From: JALHMI01 sp964598535
GTDB taxonomy: Bacteria; Planctomycetota; Planctomycetia; Pirellulales; PALSA-1355
Reading direction: 5' to 3'
DNA length: 64,000 nucleotides
Assembly: GCA_964598535.1 (NCBI GenBank)
Contig: CAZRCI010000003.1
Location: forward strand, 1 to 64,000
Position 1 is the stretch's first letter; every line of letters starts with the position of its first letter. Below, piece after piece: positions 36,091-44,681 of this stretch. The notes under the pieces were generated by a model. That model was given only the letters and a program-made list of their open reading frames with translations. It was not told the DNA's origin and made no database searches. The position numbers and the translations under genes are program-made.

Positions 36091-36924
36091 ATGAAGAAAT
36101 TATTTGACCTTTCAGGGCGTGTTGCCGTGGTTTCAGGCGCGGCTCAAGGCATGGGGCGGGCGACATCGCTGGCACTCGCCGAGGCGGGCGCCGACGTGCT
36201 GCTGGTTGACCGCAATCTGGCCGGGGCAGAAGAAGCTTGCGAAGAAATTCGTTCGCTGGGACGCCGCGCGGAAAGCGCAGATGCGGACGTTTCCGACCCG
36301 GCCGCGATTGAGAAACTCTTCAAGCAAGTGGACCGCACGTTTGGCCGCGTGGACTTCCTGGGCAATATCGCCGGTGACGGGCTGCTCGCCCGGCCAGAGG
36401 ATCTTGCGATCGCCGAACTCGAGCAAGTTTTCAGAAACCTGGTCATGGGGCGCTTCGCCATGTGCCAACAGGCCGGCCGGCGGATGCTGGCTCAAGGCCG
36501 CGGCTCGATCATGAACATCGGCTCGCTGGCCAGCGTGACCGCGCTCGGCCGCGGGCATATCGCGTATAGCATGGCGATGGGCGCCGTCGTGCAAATGACC
36601 CGTGAGTTGAGCACCGAGTGGAGCCATCGTGGCGTTCGAGTAAACGCGGTGCTACCGGCCCAGGTGATGAACCCTAGTCTCGCGACACGCATGCAGCAGG
36701 ATCCCACGCTGGAAGCGCGATTCCTCCAAGGCATTGCCGCCGGCCGCCTGGGGCAGCCCGCGGATATCATGGGGCTGGCCATCTTGTTGGCGTCGGATGC
36801 CTCGAGTTGGATCACCGGCGCGATCATTGCCATGGATGGCGGCAATCTGGCAATGAACGCCGGAGCAACCCCCGGCCACACGCAGGTAGCGATCCAAAAC
36901 TTCCGAGCCGAAAAGCAGCCTTGA
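36091..36924 (+). CDS. SDR-family protein with Met in place of the catalytic Lys
   Basis: A 277-residue classical short-chain dehydrogenase/reductase. The dinucleotide-binding loop is SGAAQGMGRA (residues ~16-25), with DADVSD and NIAGDG (N-A-G-type motif) following. The active-site Ser lies in NIGSLASV, and the Tyr in HIAYSMAMGAVVQM. In the family the fourth residue after Tyr is Lys (YxxxK); here it is Met, read directly as TAT AGC ATG GCG ATG. The protein may therefore have lost or altered oxidoreductase activity, or bind the cofactor in another way. The C-terminal glycine-rich WITGAIIAMDGG is normal. It is part of the kinase-transporter-dehydrogenase operon, 27 bp after the transporter and 11 bp before E1. 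Confidence 0.85.
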   Translation: MKKLFDLSGRVAVVSGAAQGMGRATSLALAEAGADVLLVDRNLAGAEEACEEIRSLGRRAESADADVSDPAAIEKLFKQVDRTFGRVDFLGNIAGDGLLARPEDLAIAELEQVFRNLVMGRFAMCQQAGRRMLAQGRGSIMNIGSLASVTALGRGHIAYSMAMGAVVQMTRELSTEWSHRGVRVNAVLPAQVMNPSLATRMQQDPTLEARFLQGIAAGRLGQPADIMGLAILLASDASSWITGAIIAMDGGNLAMNAGATPGHTQVAIQNFRAEKQP

Positions 36925-36935
36925 GAATACGAACG

Positions 36936-38945
36936 ATGAACCGAACCACGTTAGAACCGTCGGTCGAGAAGCTCTGTCAGCTTTATCGCACGATGCAGGT
37001 CATTCGCCAAACCGAGGAAGAGCTGGCACGTTGCCATCAGCGAGGCCTGATCCACGGCGCTTGCCACACCTATGTCGGGCAAGAAGCCATCGCCTCGGGA
37101 GTCTGCTCGCATTTGAGTCCCGCCGATCGCGTATTCAGCACACATCGCGGACACGGTCACGCCCTGGCCAAGGGCATGTCTCCGCGCGAGTTGATTGCCG
37201 AACTCTTCGGCCGGGCCACGGGCTGTTCGCATGGCCGCGGCGGGAGCATGCACCTATTCTCACCCGAAATTGGAATGATGGGCACGAGCGGCATCGTGGG
37301 CCCCTGCATTCTACAGGCTTGCGGCGGAGGGTATGCGGCGAAGCTGCTGCGCACGGGCGCCGTGGCGGTGGCGTTCTTCGGAGACGGCGCGGTCAATAAT
37401 GGCGCGTTTCATGAAGGTTTGAACATGGCGGCTATCTGGTCGCTGCCAGTGCTGTTTGTCTGCGAAAATAACCAGTTTGCAACCGAAGTGCCATTCTCGT
37501 ACGCGAGCGGCAACCCGAGCGTGGCAGCGCGGGGCGCGGTCTACGATATGCCGGCCTACGAACTCGATGGCAACGATGTGCTCGAAATTCACCGTGTCGC
37601 CGGAGAAGCACTCGCTCGGGCTCGATCCGGAGACGGGCCCACGCTGATGGAATGTAAAACCTATCGCACTCGGGCCCATGCCGAGGGGATGCCTGACTTT
37701 GGCTATCGCACCCGCGAAGAAGTTGCCGCTTGGAAGGAACGTTGTCCCATCATTCGACTGCGCAAGTCGTTGCTAGAGCCCTCGGTCGGCACGACTCCTG
37801 AAGCAAATCTCGCCTGGCGGTTCGATGCCATCGACGGAGAAGTTGTCGAGATGGTTCGCGAGGCGCGCGAGTTTGCCGAGGCGAGCCCTCCGCCAAAGCC
37901 CGCGGCTGCCACGACGCACGTCTACGCGCAACCTCGGGATGAAATCACGCCGCCTCCGGCGCCGGGAGAACGCGTAATCACGTTCGGCCAGGCGGCGCTC
38001 GAGGCCTTGGCCGGTGAGATGCGGCGTGACGAGCGAATCTTCGTGATGGGCGAAGGGATCGGCAAACGTGGTGGCAACTTTCTGACCACGAAGGGGCTGT
38101 TCGATCTGTATGGCGGCGAACGGCTGTGTGACACGCCGATCTGCGAACGCGGCTTCGTCGGCCTGGCTTGCGGCGCGGCGATGTCCGGCGCTCGGCCCGT
38201 GATCGACTTCATGTTTGCCGACTTTGTTCTGGACGGCTTCGCCGAAATTGTCAATCAGATCGCCAAGATGCAATACATGTCGAGTGGGCGACTCAAGATG
38301 CCCGTCGTACTGCGCGGCTGTATCGGCATCGGCCACTCGGCGGCCACCCACCACTCGGGCAGCTATTACGGCATGTTCGCTCAGGTGCCGGGCTTGAAGG
38401 TCGTGGTTCCTTCTTCGGCCTACGACGCCAAAGGGCTCTTGACCCATGCGTTGCGAAGCGACGATCCGGTGCTCTTACTCGAGCACCGGGAAATCTTGCA
38501 AGTGAAAGACGCGGTGCCCCTTGAGGATTATGAACTGGAATTTGGCCGCGCTCGCGTGGTCCGAGAGGGAGAGCAGGTGACGGTCGTCGCGCTCGCTCGA
38601 ATGGTGCATCAGACGCTCGCCGTGTGCGACCGACTTGCGGGCGAGGGAATCTCGGTGGAGCTGATCGACCCACGCACGATCACGCCGCTCGATACGGCGA
38701 CGATCCTAGCGTCGGTCAAAAAGACCGGACGGCTGCTAATTGTCGATGAGCCGCCGGCGCACTGCGGCTTTAGCGCTGAGATCGCGGCTCGCGTCGTTGA
38801 AGAAGGCTTCAACGACCTCGATGCACCGATTGGCAGGCTAACCGGGGCGTTCTGCCCCACGCCGTACAGCCCCGAGTTGGAAGCGTCCGTCGTGCCGCAC
38901 CCCTCGGACATCGCCGCCGCGATTCGCTCGTTGATGCAAGAGTAG
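36936..38945 (+). CDS. Fused E1 alpha-beta subunit of a 2-oxoacid dehydrogenase
   Basis: A 669-residue thiamine-diphosphate enzyme in which the alpha and beta chains of E1 (pyruvate, acetoin or branched-chain 2-oxoacid dehydrogenase type) are one polypeptide. The alpha part (~1-320) has THRGHGHALAKG and the ThDP motif GDGAVNNGAFHEGLN ending in ENN. A linker rich in Pro/Ala (~320-350) leads to the beta part, with GEGIGKRGGNF, TPICERGFVGLACGAA, GSYYGMFAQVPGLKVVVPSS and DPRTITPLD. The open frame extends back to 36807 inside the SDR gene, but ATG 36936 matches the E1 alpha start. It would decarboxylate a 2-oxoacid and acylate the lipoyl group of the E2 encoded downstream. Substrate unknown; E3 is not in the window. 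Confidence 0.9.
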   Translation: MNRTTLEPSVEKLCQLYRTMQVIRQTEEELARCHQRGLIHGACHTYVGQEAIASGVCSHLSPADRVFSTHRGHGHALAKGMSPRELIAELFGRATGCSHGRGGSMHLFSPEIGMMGTSGIVGPCILQACGGGYAAKLLRTGAVAVAFFGDGAVNNGAFHEGLNMAAIWSLPVLFVCENNQFATEVPFSYASGNPSVAARGAVYDMPAYELDGNDVLEIHRVAGEALARARSGDGPTLMECKTYRTRAHAEGMPDFGYRTREEVAAWKERCPIIRLRKSLLEPSVGTTPEANLAWRFDAIDGEVVEMVREAREFAEASPPPKPAAATTHVYAQPRDEITPPPAPGERVITFGQAALEALAGEMRRDERIFVMGEGIGKRGGNFLTTKGLFDLYGGERLCDTPICERGFVGLACGAAMSGARPVIDFMFADFVLDGFAEIVNQIAKMQYMSSGRLKMPVVLRGCIGIGHSAATHHSGSYYGMFAQVPGLKVVVPSSAYDAKGLLTHALRSDDPVLLLEHREILQVKDAVPLEDYELEFGRARVVREGEQVTVVALARMVHQTLAVCDRLAGEGISVELIDPRTITPLDTATILASVKKTGRLLIVDEPPAHCGFSAEIAARVVEEGFNDLDAPIGRLTGAFCPTPYSPELEASVVPHPSDIAAAIRSLMQE

Positions 38946-38986
38946 CAATCCGCGCACCCCAAGACACTGAAGCAAGAGCTTTTGAC

Positions 38987-40342
38987 ATGGCTTTTGAAAT
39001 TCGCGTTCCCAGGCTCGGTTGGTCGATGGAAGAAGGGATCCTCGTACGCTGGCTCAAGCAGCCGGGGGAAGAGGTTGCCATCGGTGAGCCGCTCTTTGAG
39101 CTTGAAGGCGAGAAAGCGTTGCAGGAGATCGGCGCGCTCGATTCCGGAAAGCTCTATTTGCCGGCCGATGCGCCGCTACCCGGCAGCACTGTGCTCGTCG
39201 GGGCCCTGTTGGGCTATCTTCTCGCACCGGACGAAGCCCCGCCGGCGACTCCTACCGGAGGGACTACCGGTTCCGACGTGGCGACGAATGTGGCCGTGGA
39301 CTCGCCGGCAAAACCAGCCGCGGGGCCCGCTGCCCGGCGACTGGCCCGTAAGTTGGGCGTCGACCTTGCGGAAATTTCAGGCAGCGGACGCTCTGGCCGC
39401 ATTACCCACGACGATGTGGGGCAAGTTGCCGCGACGCTTCGCGTCACGAACGGTGTCGGCGCTCGCGATCAACAACGCGAAGCAATCTCCGAGCCGGGAC
39501 CAGCCACGGTCGCCTCTCCGCGAGCGCGTCGCGTGGCCTCGGAACTCGGCATCGACTGGACGAAACTTGCCGGCACGGGGCGCGATGGCCGGGTACGTGA
39601 GTCGGACGTGCGGGCGGCCGCGAGTCAGGCATCGCCTGCGCCCCCCGGAGCAAATCTGCTCACTCCCAGGCGAAAGGCCATTGCCCGGCGATTGCGGCAT
39701 AGCCGCGAGCTGACGGTGCCCGTGACGCTAACCACGACGGCCGATGTCACTAATTTGGTGAGCCTGCGACAGCAATTCAAGTCGAGCGCGGCCAGTATTG
39801 TTCCCGCGTATACCGACCTGGTGGCATGTCTCGCCGCGCGCGTGCTTCGACGTCACCCGCAACTAGCCGTGCGGTGGGGAGAGGACCACGAAAGGCTGCA
39901 TGCGGTGGCTGAGAGCGAACTGCATCTAGGGATCGCCGTCGATACTCCGCAAGGCCTGCTCGTGCCGGTGATTTGCTGCGTTGCGCAGAAGTCACTGCTA
40001 GCTATTGCCGAGGAATCTCACACGCTTGCGGAACGAGCCCGCTCTGGAGGGCTGGCCGCCGCGGACATGCAGGACGCGGTGCTCACGGTCTCGAACCTGG
40101 GAGCCTATGGTATCGACGCTTTCACGCCAGTGATCAATTATCCCGAGACGGCTATCTTGGGGCTCGGCGCGGTTCGCCGCGAACCAGTTGTAGATAAGGA
40201 CGACCGGATTGTGATTTGCGAGCGGATGGTGCTAAGCCTGACGTTCGATCACGCCGCGTTCGATGGCGCACCGGCCGCGGCTTTTCTGGCCGACGTCGCC
40301 GCGGCGATGGCCAATCCGGCGGCACACCTGCTGGCGGATTGA
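38987..40342 (+). CDS. Dihydrolipoamide acyltransferase (E2) of a 2-oxoacid dehydrogenase
   Basis: A 451-residue E2 subunit. The lipoyl domain is at residues 1-80 with the modified Lys in EGEKALQEI (about residue 42). Two peripheral subunit-binding domains follow, unusual in number: ARRLARKLGVDLAEI-SGSGRSGRI (~108-140) and ARRVASELGIDWTKLAGTGR-DGRV (~175-210). The catalytic CAT domain has LGIAVDTPQGLLVPVI and the active-site block FDHAAFDGAPAAAFL (H-x3-D-G). It transfers the acyl group formed by E1 to CoA. It is the last gene of the operon, 41 bp after E1, and ends 25 bp from the convergent ureC stop. Confidence 0.9.
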   Translation: MAFEIRVPRLGWSMEEGILVRWLKQPGEEVAIGEPLFELEGEKALQEIGALDSGKLYLPADAPLPGSTVLVGALLGYLLAPDEAPPATPTGGTTGSDVATNVAVDSPAKPAAGPAARRLARKLGVDLAEISGSGRSGRITHDDVGQVAATLRVTNGVGARDQQREAISEPGPATVASPRARRVASELGIDWTKLAGTGRDGRVRESDVRAAASQASPAPPGANLLTPRRKAIARRLRHSRELTVPVTLTTTADVTNLVSLRQQFKSSAASIVPAYTDLVACLAARVLRRHPQLAVRWGEDHERLHAVAESELHLGIAVDTPQGLLVPVICCVAQKSLLAIAEESHTLAERARSGGLAAADMQDAVLTVSNLGAYGIDAFTPVINYPETAILGLGAVRREPVVDKDDRIVICERMVLSLTFDHAAFDGAPAAAFLADVAAAMANPAAHLLAD

Positions 40343-40367
40343 GCGCTCGATCGCCCGTCTCGGTCCC

Positions 40368-42086
40368 CTAACTAAAGAAGTAGAGCTGGTTGAGCGCCAG
40401 GTTCTTGGCTGGGGGCGCCGTGGCGTGCTCACCGTTGACCTTCACCGCAAAGGTTTGCGGATCGACGTCAATCTTCGCCAACGTGTCGTTGCGCACCATG
40501 TCGCGTTTGGTGAGCGTCCGCGTGCCGTAAACCGGCATCACGCGGCGGCGCAGGTTCAGGCGCTCGGCGATTCCACGTTCGTGCGCCGCGCGCGAGACAA
40601 AGGTAATGCACGTCTCACCGATCGCGGAACCAAACGCGCCGAACATGGGCCGGTAGATCATTGGCTGCGGAGTGGGAAGCGATGCGTTGGGGTCGCCCAT
40701 ATTGGCCCAGTTGATCAAACCGCCTTTGATGACCAGCTTGGGCTTGGCGCCGAAGAACGCCGGCTCCCACAGCACGAGATCAGCCATCTTTCCCGGAGCG
40801 ATCGAACCGAGCACGTGGCCGACGCCCTGCGCCACGGCAGGATTGATCGTTACTTTGGCGACGAACCGGAGTACTCGAAAGTTATCGTTGCCGGACGCAT
40901 CTTCAGGCAAGGGACCGCGCGATTTCTTCATCTGGTCGGCGGTTTGAATTGCGCGCAGCCAATTCTCGCCAACGCGGCCCATGGCCTGTGAGTCACTGGA
41001 AATCATCGAGATCAGCCCCAGGTCGTGCAGAACGCTCTCGGCCGCGATGGTTTCGGCCCGAACACGGCTCTCGGCGAATGCGACGTCCGACGGGATGCGC
41101 GGATTCAGGTTGTGGCAGACCATAATCATGTCGAACAGTTCCGCCACGCTGTTGACGCCGTAGGGCAAGGTAGGATTGGTCGAGCTCGGAAGTACATTGG
41201 GTTCGCCCGTGACTTTGATGATGTCGGGTGCGTGGCCGCCGCCGGCGCCCTCGGAATGGAACGTGTGGATCGTGCGCCCGTCCATCGCGGCGATGGTGTC
41301 TTCTACGTAGCCGGACTCGTTGAGCGTATCCGTGTGAATGCTCACCTGCACGTCGTACTCATCGGCCACGGATAAGCAGGCTCGAATCGTGGCGGGCGTG
41401 GTGCCCCAGTCCTCGTGAATCTTGAAGCCGGCGGCGCCTGCCAGGATTTGTTCGACGAGCGGAGCTTGGCCCGAGGAGTTGCCTTTGCCCAGAAGCCCGA
41501 AGTTGATCGGAAGCCCTTCGAGCGCGCGGAACATCATCTCGAGATTCCAAGGCCCCGAGGTGATCGTGGTGCCGTTCGTGCCGTCGGTGGGGCCGATGCC
41601 GCCGCCCCAGAACGTGGTAATGCCGTTCGACAACGCGGCGTACACCTGCTGTGGCGAAATCAGGTGAATGTGCGAGTCCATGCCGCCGGGGGTAAGGATC
41701 AAATGTTCGGCCGAGATGGCATCGGTCGCGGGCCCCACGGCCAGGTTCGGAGTGACGCCTTCCATCGTGCTGGGATTGCCAGCCTTGCCAATGCCGACAA
41801 TCTTGCCGTCTTTCACGCCCACGTCGGCCTTGATTACGCCGAGCGTGGGGTCGACGATCGTGGCATTGGTAATCACCAGGTCGAGCGCGCCGGCGGCGCT
41901 GGTGAGCTGATTGTCGAGCCCCATGCCGTCGCGCAACGTCTTGCCTCCGCCGTACACGGCTTCGTCGCCGTAGACGCGCAAGTCTTGCTCGATTTCGATG
42001 TAGAGGTCTGTATCGGCCAGGCGAATCTTGTCACCCGTGGTGGGACCGAATAGGTCCGCGTACTGCTTGCGCGAAATCTTTGACAT
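40368..42086 (-). CDS. ureC: Urease alpha subunit
   Basis: A 572-residue catalytic subunit of nickel urease (urea to ammonia and carbamate). The two-nickel site residues are present: MDSHIHL (His pair), the carbamylated Lys in GAAGFKIHEDWG, SIHTDTLNE and the flap/active-site HTFHSEGAGGGHAPD. CHNLNPRIPSD follows. The frame is open to 42188, but the family start MSKISRKQYADLFGPTTGD at ATG 42086 is clear. It is last in the ureT-ureA-ureB-ureC arm, 58 bp after ureB. The length is standard. Confidence 0.97.
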   Translation of the reverse strand: MSKISRKQYADLFGPTTGDKIRLADTDLYIEIEQDLRVYGDEAVYGGGKTLRDGMGLDNQLTSAAGALDLVITNATIVDPTLGVIKADVGVKDGKIVGIGKAGNPSTMEGVTPNLAVGPATDAISAEHLILTPGGMDSHIHLISPQQVYAALSNGITTFWGGGIGPTDGTNGTTITSGPWNLEMMFRALEGLPINFGLLGKGNSSGQAPLVEQILAGAAGFKIHEDWGTTPATIRACLSVADEYDVQVSIHTDTLNESGYVEDTIAAMDGRTIHTFHSEGAGGGHAPDIIKVTGEPNVLPSSTNPTLPYGVNSVAELFDMIMVCHNLNPRIPSDVAFAESRVRAETIAAESVLHDLGLISMISSDSQAMGRVGENWLRAIQTADQMKKSRGPLPEDASGNDNFRVLRFVAKVTINPAVAQGVGHVLGSIAPGKMADLVLWEPAFFGAKPKLVIKGGLINWANMGDPNASLPTPQPMIYRPMFGAFGSAIGETCITFVSRAAHERGIAERLNLRRRVMPVYGTRTLTKRDMVRNDTLAKIDVDPQTFAVKVNGEHATAPPAKNLALNQLYFFS

Positions 42087-42144
42087 CAATCCAGTCCTCA
42101 CACGGTCGGAGAAATATTTCCCTCTTGTTCGTACGGCGGCGCGG

Positions 42145-42657
42145 CTATTTATTCGGCGGCAGCGACTTGAAGCCGAGTTCTTCGGCACGCTTTACCGCCT
42201 CGGTAAAGTTTGGGCGATAACTTGGCTCGGGGCCGCCACCGGTCCAACCATCGACGAGGTTCGCAAAACCATAGGCAAAACGTTTGCCGGCTAGCGGAAC
42301 GAGCGTCACTTCCTTTTCATCGCCGGGTTCAAACCGCACCGCCGTGGTGGCCGGCACATCGAGTCGCATGCCGAAGGCCGCCGCCCGATCGAAAGCCAGA
42401 TAGCGATTGACCTCAAAAAAGTGGTAGTGCGAGCCGACCTGGATCGGGCGGTCGCCGGTGTTACGAACCTTGAGTTTCACCGTGGGACGGCCGGCGTTCA
42501 TCTCAATCGGTTCGCTCGCCAAGATCAGCCCTCCGACTGGCACGCTATCTTCGTCCGAGGCATGCGCCGCAGCGTGCTTGTGGCGTTGCCAATTCCCGGC
42601 CTTTTCCCCCGAGGCCGCGAGGTGCGATTTGCGGTCTGCCATACTTGGCGCTCCCAA
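42145..42657 (-). CDS. ureB: Urease beta subunit
   Basis: Up to 170 residues, against about 100-125 in separate UreB proteins. The core is typical: PVGGLILASEPIEMNAGRP, VRNTGDRPIQVGSHYHFFEV, RYLAFDR, AFGMRLDVPATTAVRFEPGD, KEVTLVPLAGKR. The N-terminal ~45 residues (His/Ala-rich, HKHAAAHASDED) and the C-terminal ~30 residues after the usual end are extensions. ATG 42642 (MADRKS) is an alternative start. It lies 6 bp after ureA, so the two are translated together. Confidence 0.95.
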   Translation of the reverse strand: MGAPSMADRKSHLAASGEKAGNWQRHKHAAAHASDEDSVPVGGLILASEPIEMNAGRPTVKLKVRNTGDRPIQVGSHYHFFEVNRYLAFDRAAAFGMRLDVPATTAVRFEPGDEKEVTLVPLAGKRFAYGFANLVDGWTGGGPEPSYRPNFTEAVKRAEELGFKSLPPNK

Positions 42658-42663
42658 TGAGGC

Positions 42664-42966
42664 TTAACGAATGGGTTGGTGAACGGTGACCAGGCGGCTG
42701 CCGTCGGTGAATACGGCTTCAAGCTGCACGAAAGGAATCATGTCCGCCACGCCTTCCATCACGTCGTCTCGCGTGAGGACTTGCGACGCGGTGTGCATCA
42801 CCTCCTCGACAGACTTGCCCTCGCGGGCGCCGTCCATCGCGGCGGCACAAATCACCGCCATCGATTCGGGGTGGTTGAGCTTGATGCCTTTTTCGCGTCG
42901 TTTCAACGCAATCTCGGCGAGAGAATAGATCAAGACTTTCTCAATTTCGCGAGGTGTTAAATGCAT
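42664..42966 (-). CDS. ureA: Urease gamma subunit
   Basis: A 100-residue protein of standard length with MHLTPREIEKVLIYSLAEIA, KLNHPESMAVICAAAMDGAR and DMIPFVQLEAVFTDGSRLVT. It forms the (ABC)3 urease core with UreB and UreC. It is 16 bp after the urea transporter gene. Confidence 0.97.
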   Translation of the reverse strand: MHLTPREIEKVLIYSLAEIALKRREKGIKLNHPESMAVICAAAMDGAREGKSVEEVMHTASQVLTRDDVMEGVADMIPFVQLEAVFTDGSRLVTVHQPIR

Positions 42967-42982
42967 GATCCGGACGCTCCTG

Positions 42983-43888
42983 TTACGAAGGTTCGCAGGC
43001 GGTGCGTGCCAGCCCGCGTTCTACGGCGAATAACAACAGCACACCCCACGCCGCCAACACAAAGGGGGCCGTGAGCGCGGGGACGCCCCACGCCGCGGCG
43101 GCCCAATCGACGATTGGCACCGTTACAATCGCGGCCAGCGCGGGCGCGACGAGACCGGGCCTGGCAAGAAATGCCGCCATTGCCGCCAGCGACGCGTTAT
43201 AACCGTATAATCCGATCCAGATAGAAGCCTCGGGATCGTGACGATAGGTCGCCGCGAGCGTTCCAATCGCCGAGCCGGCAAATGCGACCAGGGCATGCTG
43301 AAAATTTGAAAGGGCGATACCGATGAGAAAGCACGCGCCGGTCGCCGCGCCCGCCCCAAACATGACTTCCGCTTCGCCGGCAAGCACCGAACTGAGAAAG
43401 CTCGTGGGCGTGTGATTCGGTTCGACTGGCGGGCGTCGTAAATCCATGGAGAAGCCATCCGCCAGGGCCAGGCACCCCCAGGCTACGACCACAAAAGGCG
43501 CGGTGTAGACAGGAAACGGCAACCCGCGACGACATGTCCAGGCCACCAGCGTCGCCAGAGCGGCGCCGCCAACCACCAGGAGCCAAGTCACAATGCACGG
43601 TTTAAGATAAAACAACAGCGCGATACCGACCAGCGCCGAATTGAAACCGTACAGCCCGGCGGAGATCTGTTCGCGATCGATGCGCATCAGCACTGCCGAG
43701 AAAGTGCCCACTACCGCGCCCAGGATTGCGGCCAGACACATCTCGAACGAAGCGATGGCGATTCCCACCAAGAACAGGATGCCCGTTCCCGCGTGCTCCT
43801 GAAACATCACCTGGCCGACACCGCGCAAGACGATCCTGGACCAATCGCCCGGGGGCCGGGACACATCCGAGATGGCTGCCTTGCTCAT
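42983..43888 (-). CDS. Urea transporter (UT family)
   Basis: A 301-residue membrane protein with the two-fold repeat of the UT family: LRGVGQVMFQEHAGTGILFL, GLYGFNSALVGIAL and, in the second half, GEAEVMFGAGAATGACFLIG and GLYGYNASLAAMA. It forms a channel-like path for urea across the inner membrane. ATG 43888 follows AGGAAG; the frame is open to 43954. It is the first gene of the structural urease arm, divergent from ureE, which couples uptake to hydrolysis. Confidence 0.92.
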   Translation of the reverse strand: MSKAAISDVSRPPGDWSRIVLRGVGQVMFQEHAGTGILFLVGIAIASFEMCLAAILGAVVGTFSAVLMRIDREQISAGLYGFNSALVGIALLFYLKPCIVTWLLVVGGAALATLVAWTCRRGLPFPVYTAPFVVVAWGCLALADGFSMDLRRPPVEPNHTPTSFLSSVLAGEAEVMFGAGAATGACFLIGIALSNFQHALVAFAGSAIGTLAATYRHDPEASIWIGLYGYNASLAAMAAFLARPGLVAPALAAIVTVPIVDWAAAAWGVPALTAPFVLAAWGVLLLFAVERGLARTACEPS

Positions 43889-44006
43889 CGCCACTTCCTG
43901 AATTGCGGGAGTCCAAATATCCGCTGGCGAACAAGGCGTTATCTTGATCGCCACGGCTCAATTCGTCAAACTGAGTTTATGGACCCCATATATGGAGATT
44001 GATGCC
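43889..44006. promoter_or_regulatory. Divergent promoter region of the two urease arms
   Basis: 118 bp between the urea transporter and ureE starts must hold promoters for both arms. A 10-bp palindrome CCATATATGG (43986-43995) overlaps the region just before ureE. No clear consensus boxes or known nitrogen or nickel regulator site was recognised. Confidence 0.4.
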
Positions 44007-44603
44007 ATGCGGATCGTGGAGACGGTTGTCGGAAATATACGCGACGCCGAGTGGCAGTCGCGGCTGGCGGGAGCGAAGATCGACCATCTGCATTTGGATC
44101 AGTGGCAGGCGCAGAAAAATCGGTTTCGCAAAGTCACCGAGGCCGGCACCGAATTAGCCGTGTCACTGGAACGCACCAGCCACTTGCACGACGGCGACAT
44201 CCTGGTTTGGGACGAGCAGACTCGGACAGCAATCGTCACCCATATTGAGCTGAACGATGTCATGGTGGTGCGGCTGGACGGAGTCACCTCGGATGACCGA
44301 GAAGTATTGCTGCGTACCTGCTTCGAGCTGGGGCATGCACTCGGCAACCAGCATTGGCCAGCGGTCGTCAAAGGGGCCACGGTCTACGTGCCGCTGACGG
44401 TGGACCGCAACGTCATGGCCTCGGTGATGAAAACCCATGCCTTCGCGGGAATTACCTACGAGTTTATTCCTGGCACGGAAGTGATTCCCTACCTCTTGCC
44501 CCACGAAGCGAGGCGGCTGTTTGGAGGCGCCGACGCCACGCCGCACTCGCATTTGCCCGAGCAAGGCCATGCTCACGGACATCACCATCATCACCACCAC
44601 TAG
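44007..44603 (+). CDS. ureE: Urease accessory protein UreE, nickel chaperone
   Basis: About 198 residues. The N-terminal domain has GDILVWDE and the middle nickel-binding domain has ELGHALGNQHWPAVV. The C-terminus is a His-rich tail, HAHGHHHHHHH, as in nickel-storing UreE proteins. ATG 44007 is preferred because GGAG precedes it by 9 bases; ATG 43992 is also in frame. It delivers Ni to the UreDFG-urease complex. First gene of the accessory arm. Confidence 0.93.
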   Translation: MRIVETVVGNIRDAEWQSRLAGAKIDHLHLDQWQAQKNRFRKVTEAGTELAVSLERTSHLHDGDILVWDEQTRTAIVTHIELNDVMVVRLDGVTSDDREVLLRTCFELGHALGNQHWPAVVKGATVYVPLTVDRNVMASVMKTHAFAGITYEFIPGTEVIPYLLPHEARRLFGGADATPHSHLPEQGHAHGHHHHHHH

Positions 44604-44681
44604 CGGGGCCTAATTAGGTCTCATCCGTGGCGCGGGCAGGCGTGAGAATTTGCAGGACACACGATTTCGAGGCCGAACAGG

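Noticed and set aside
36807..36935. Upstream extension of the fused E1 protein
   Set aside because: It lies within the SDR gene in another frame; the family start is at 36936.
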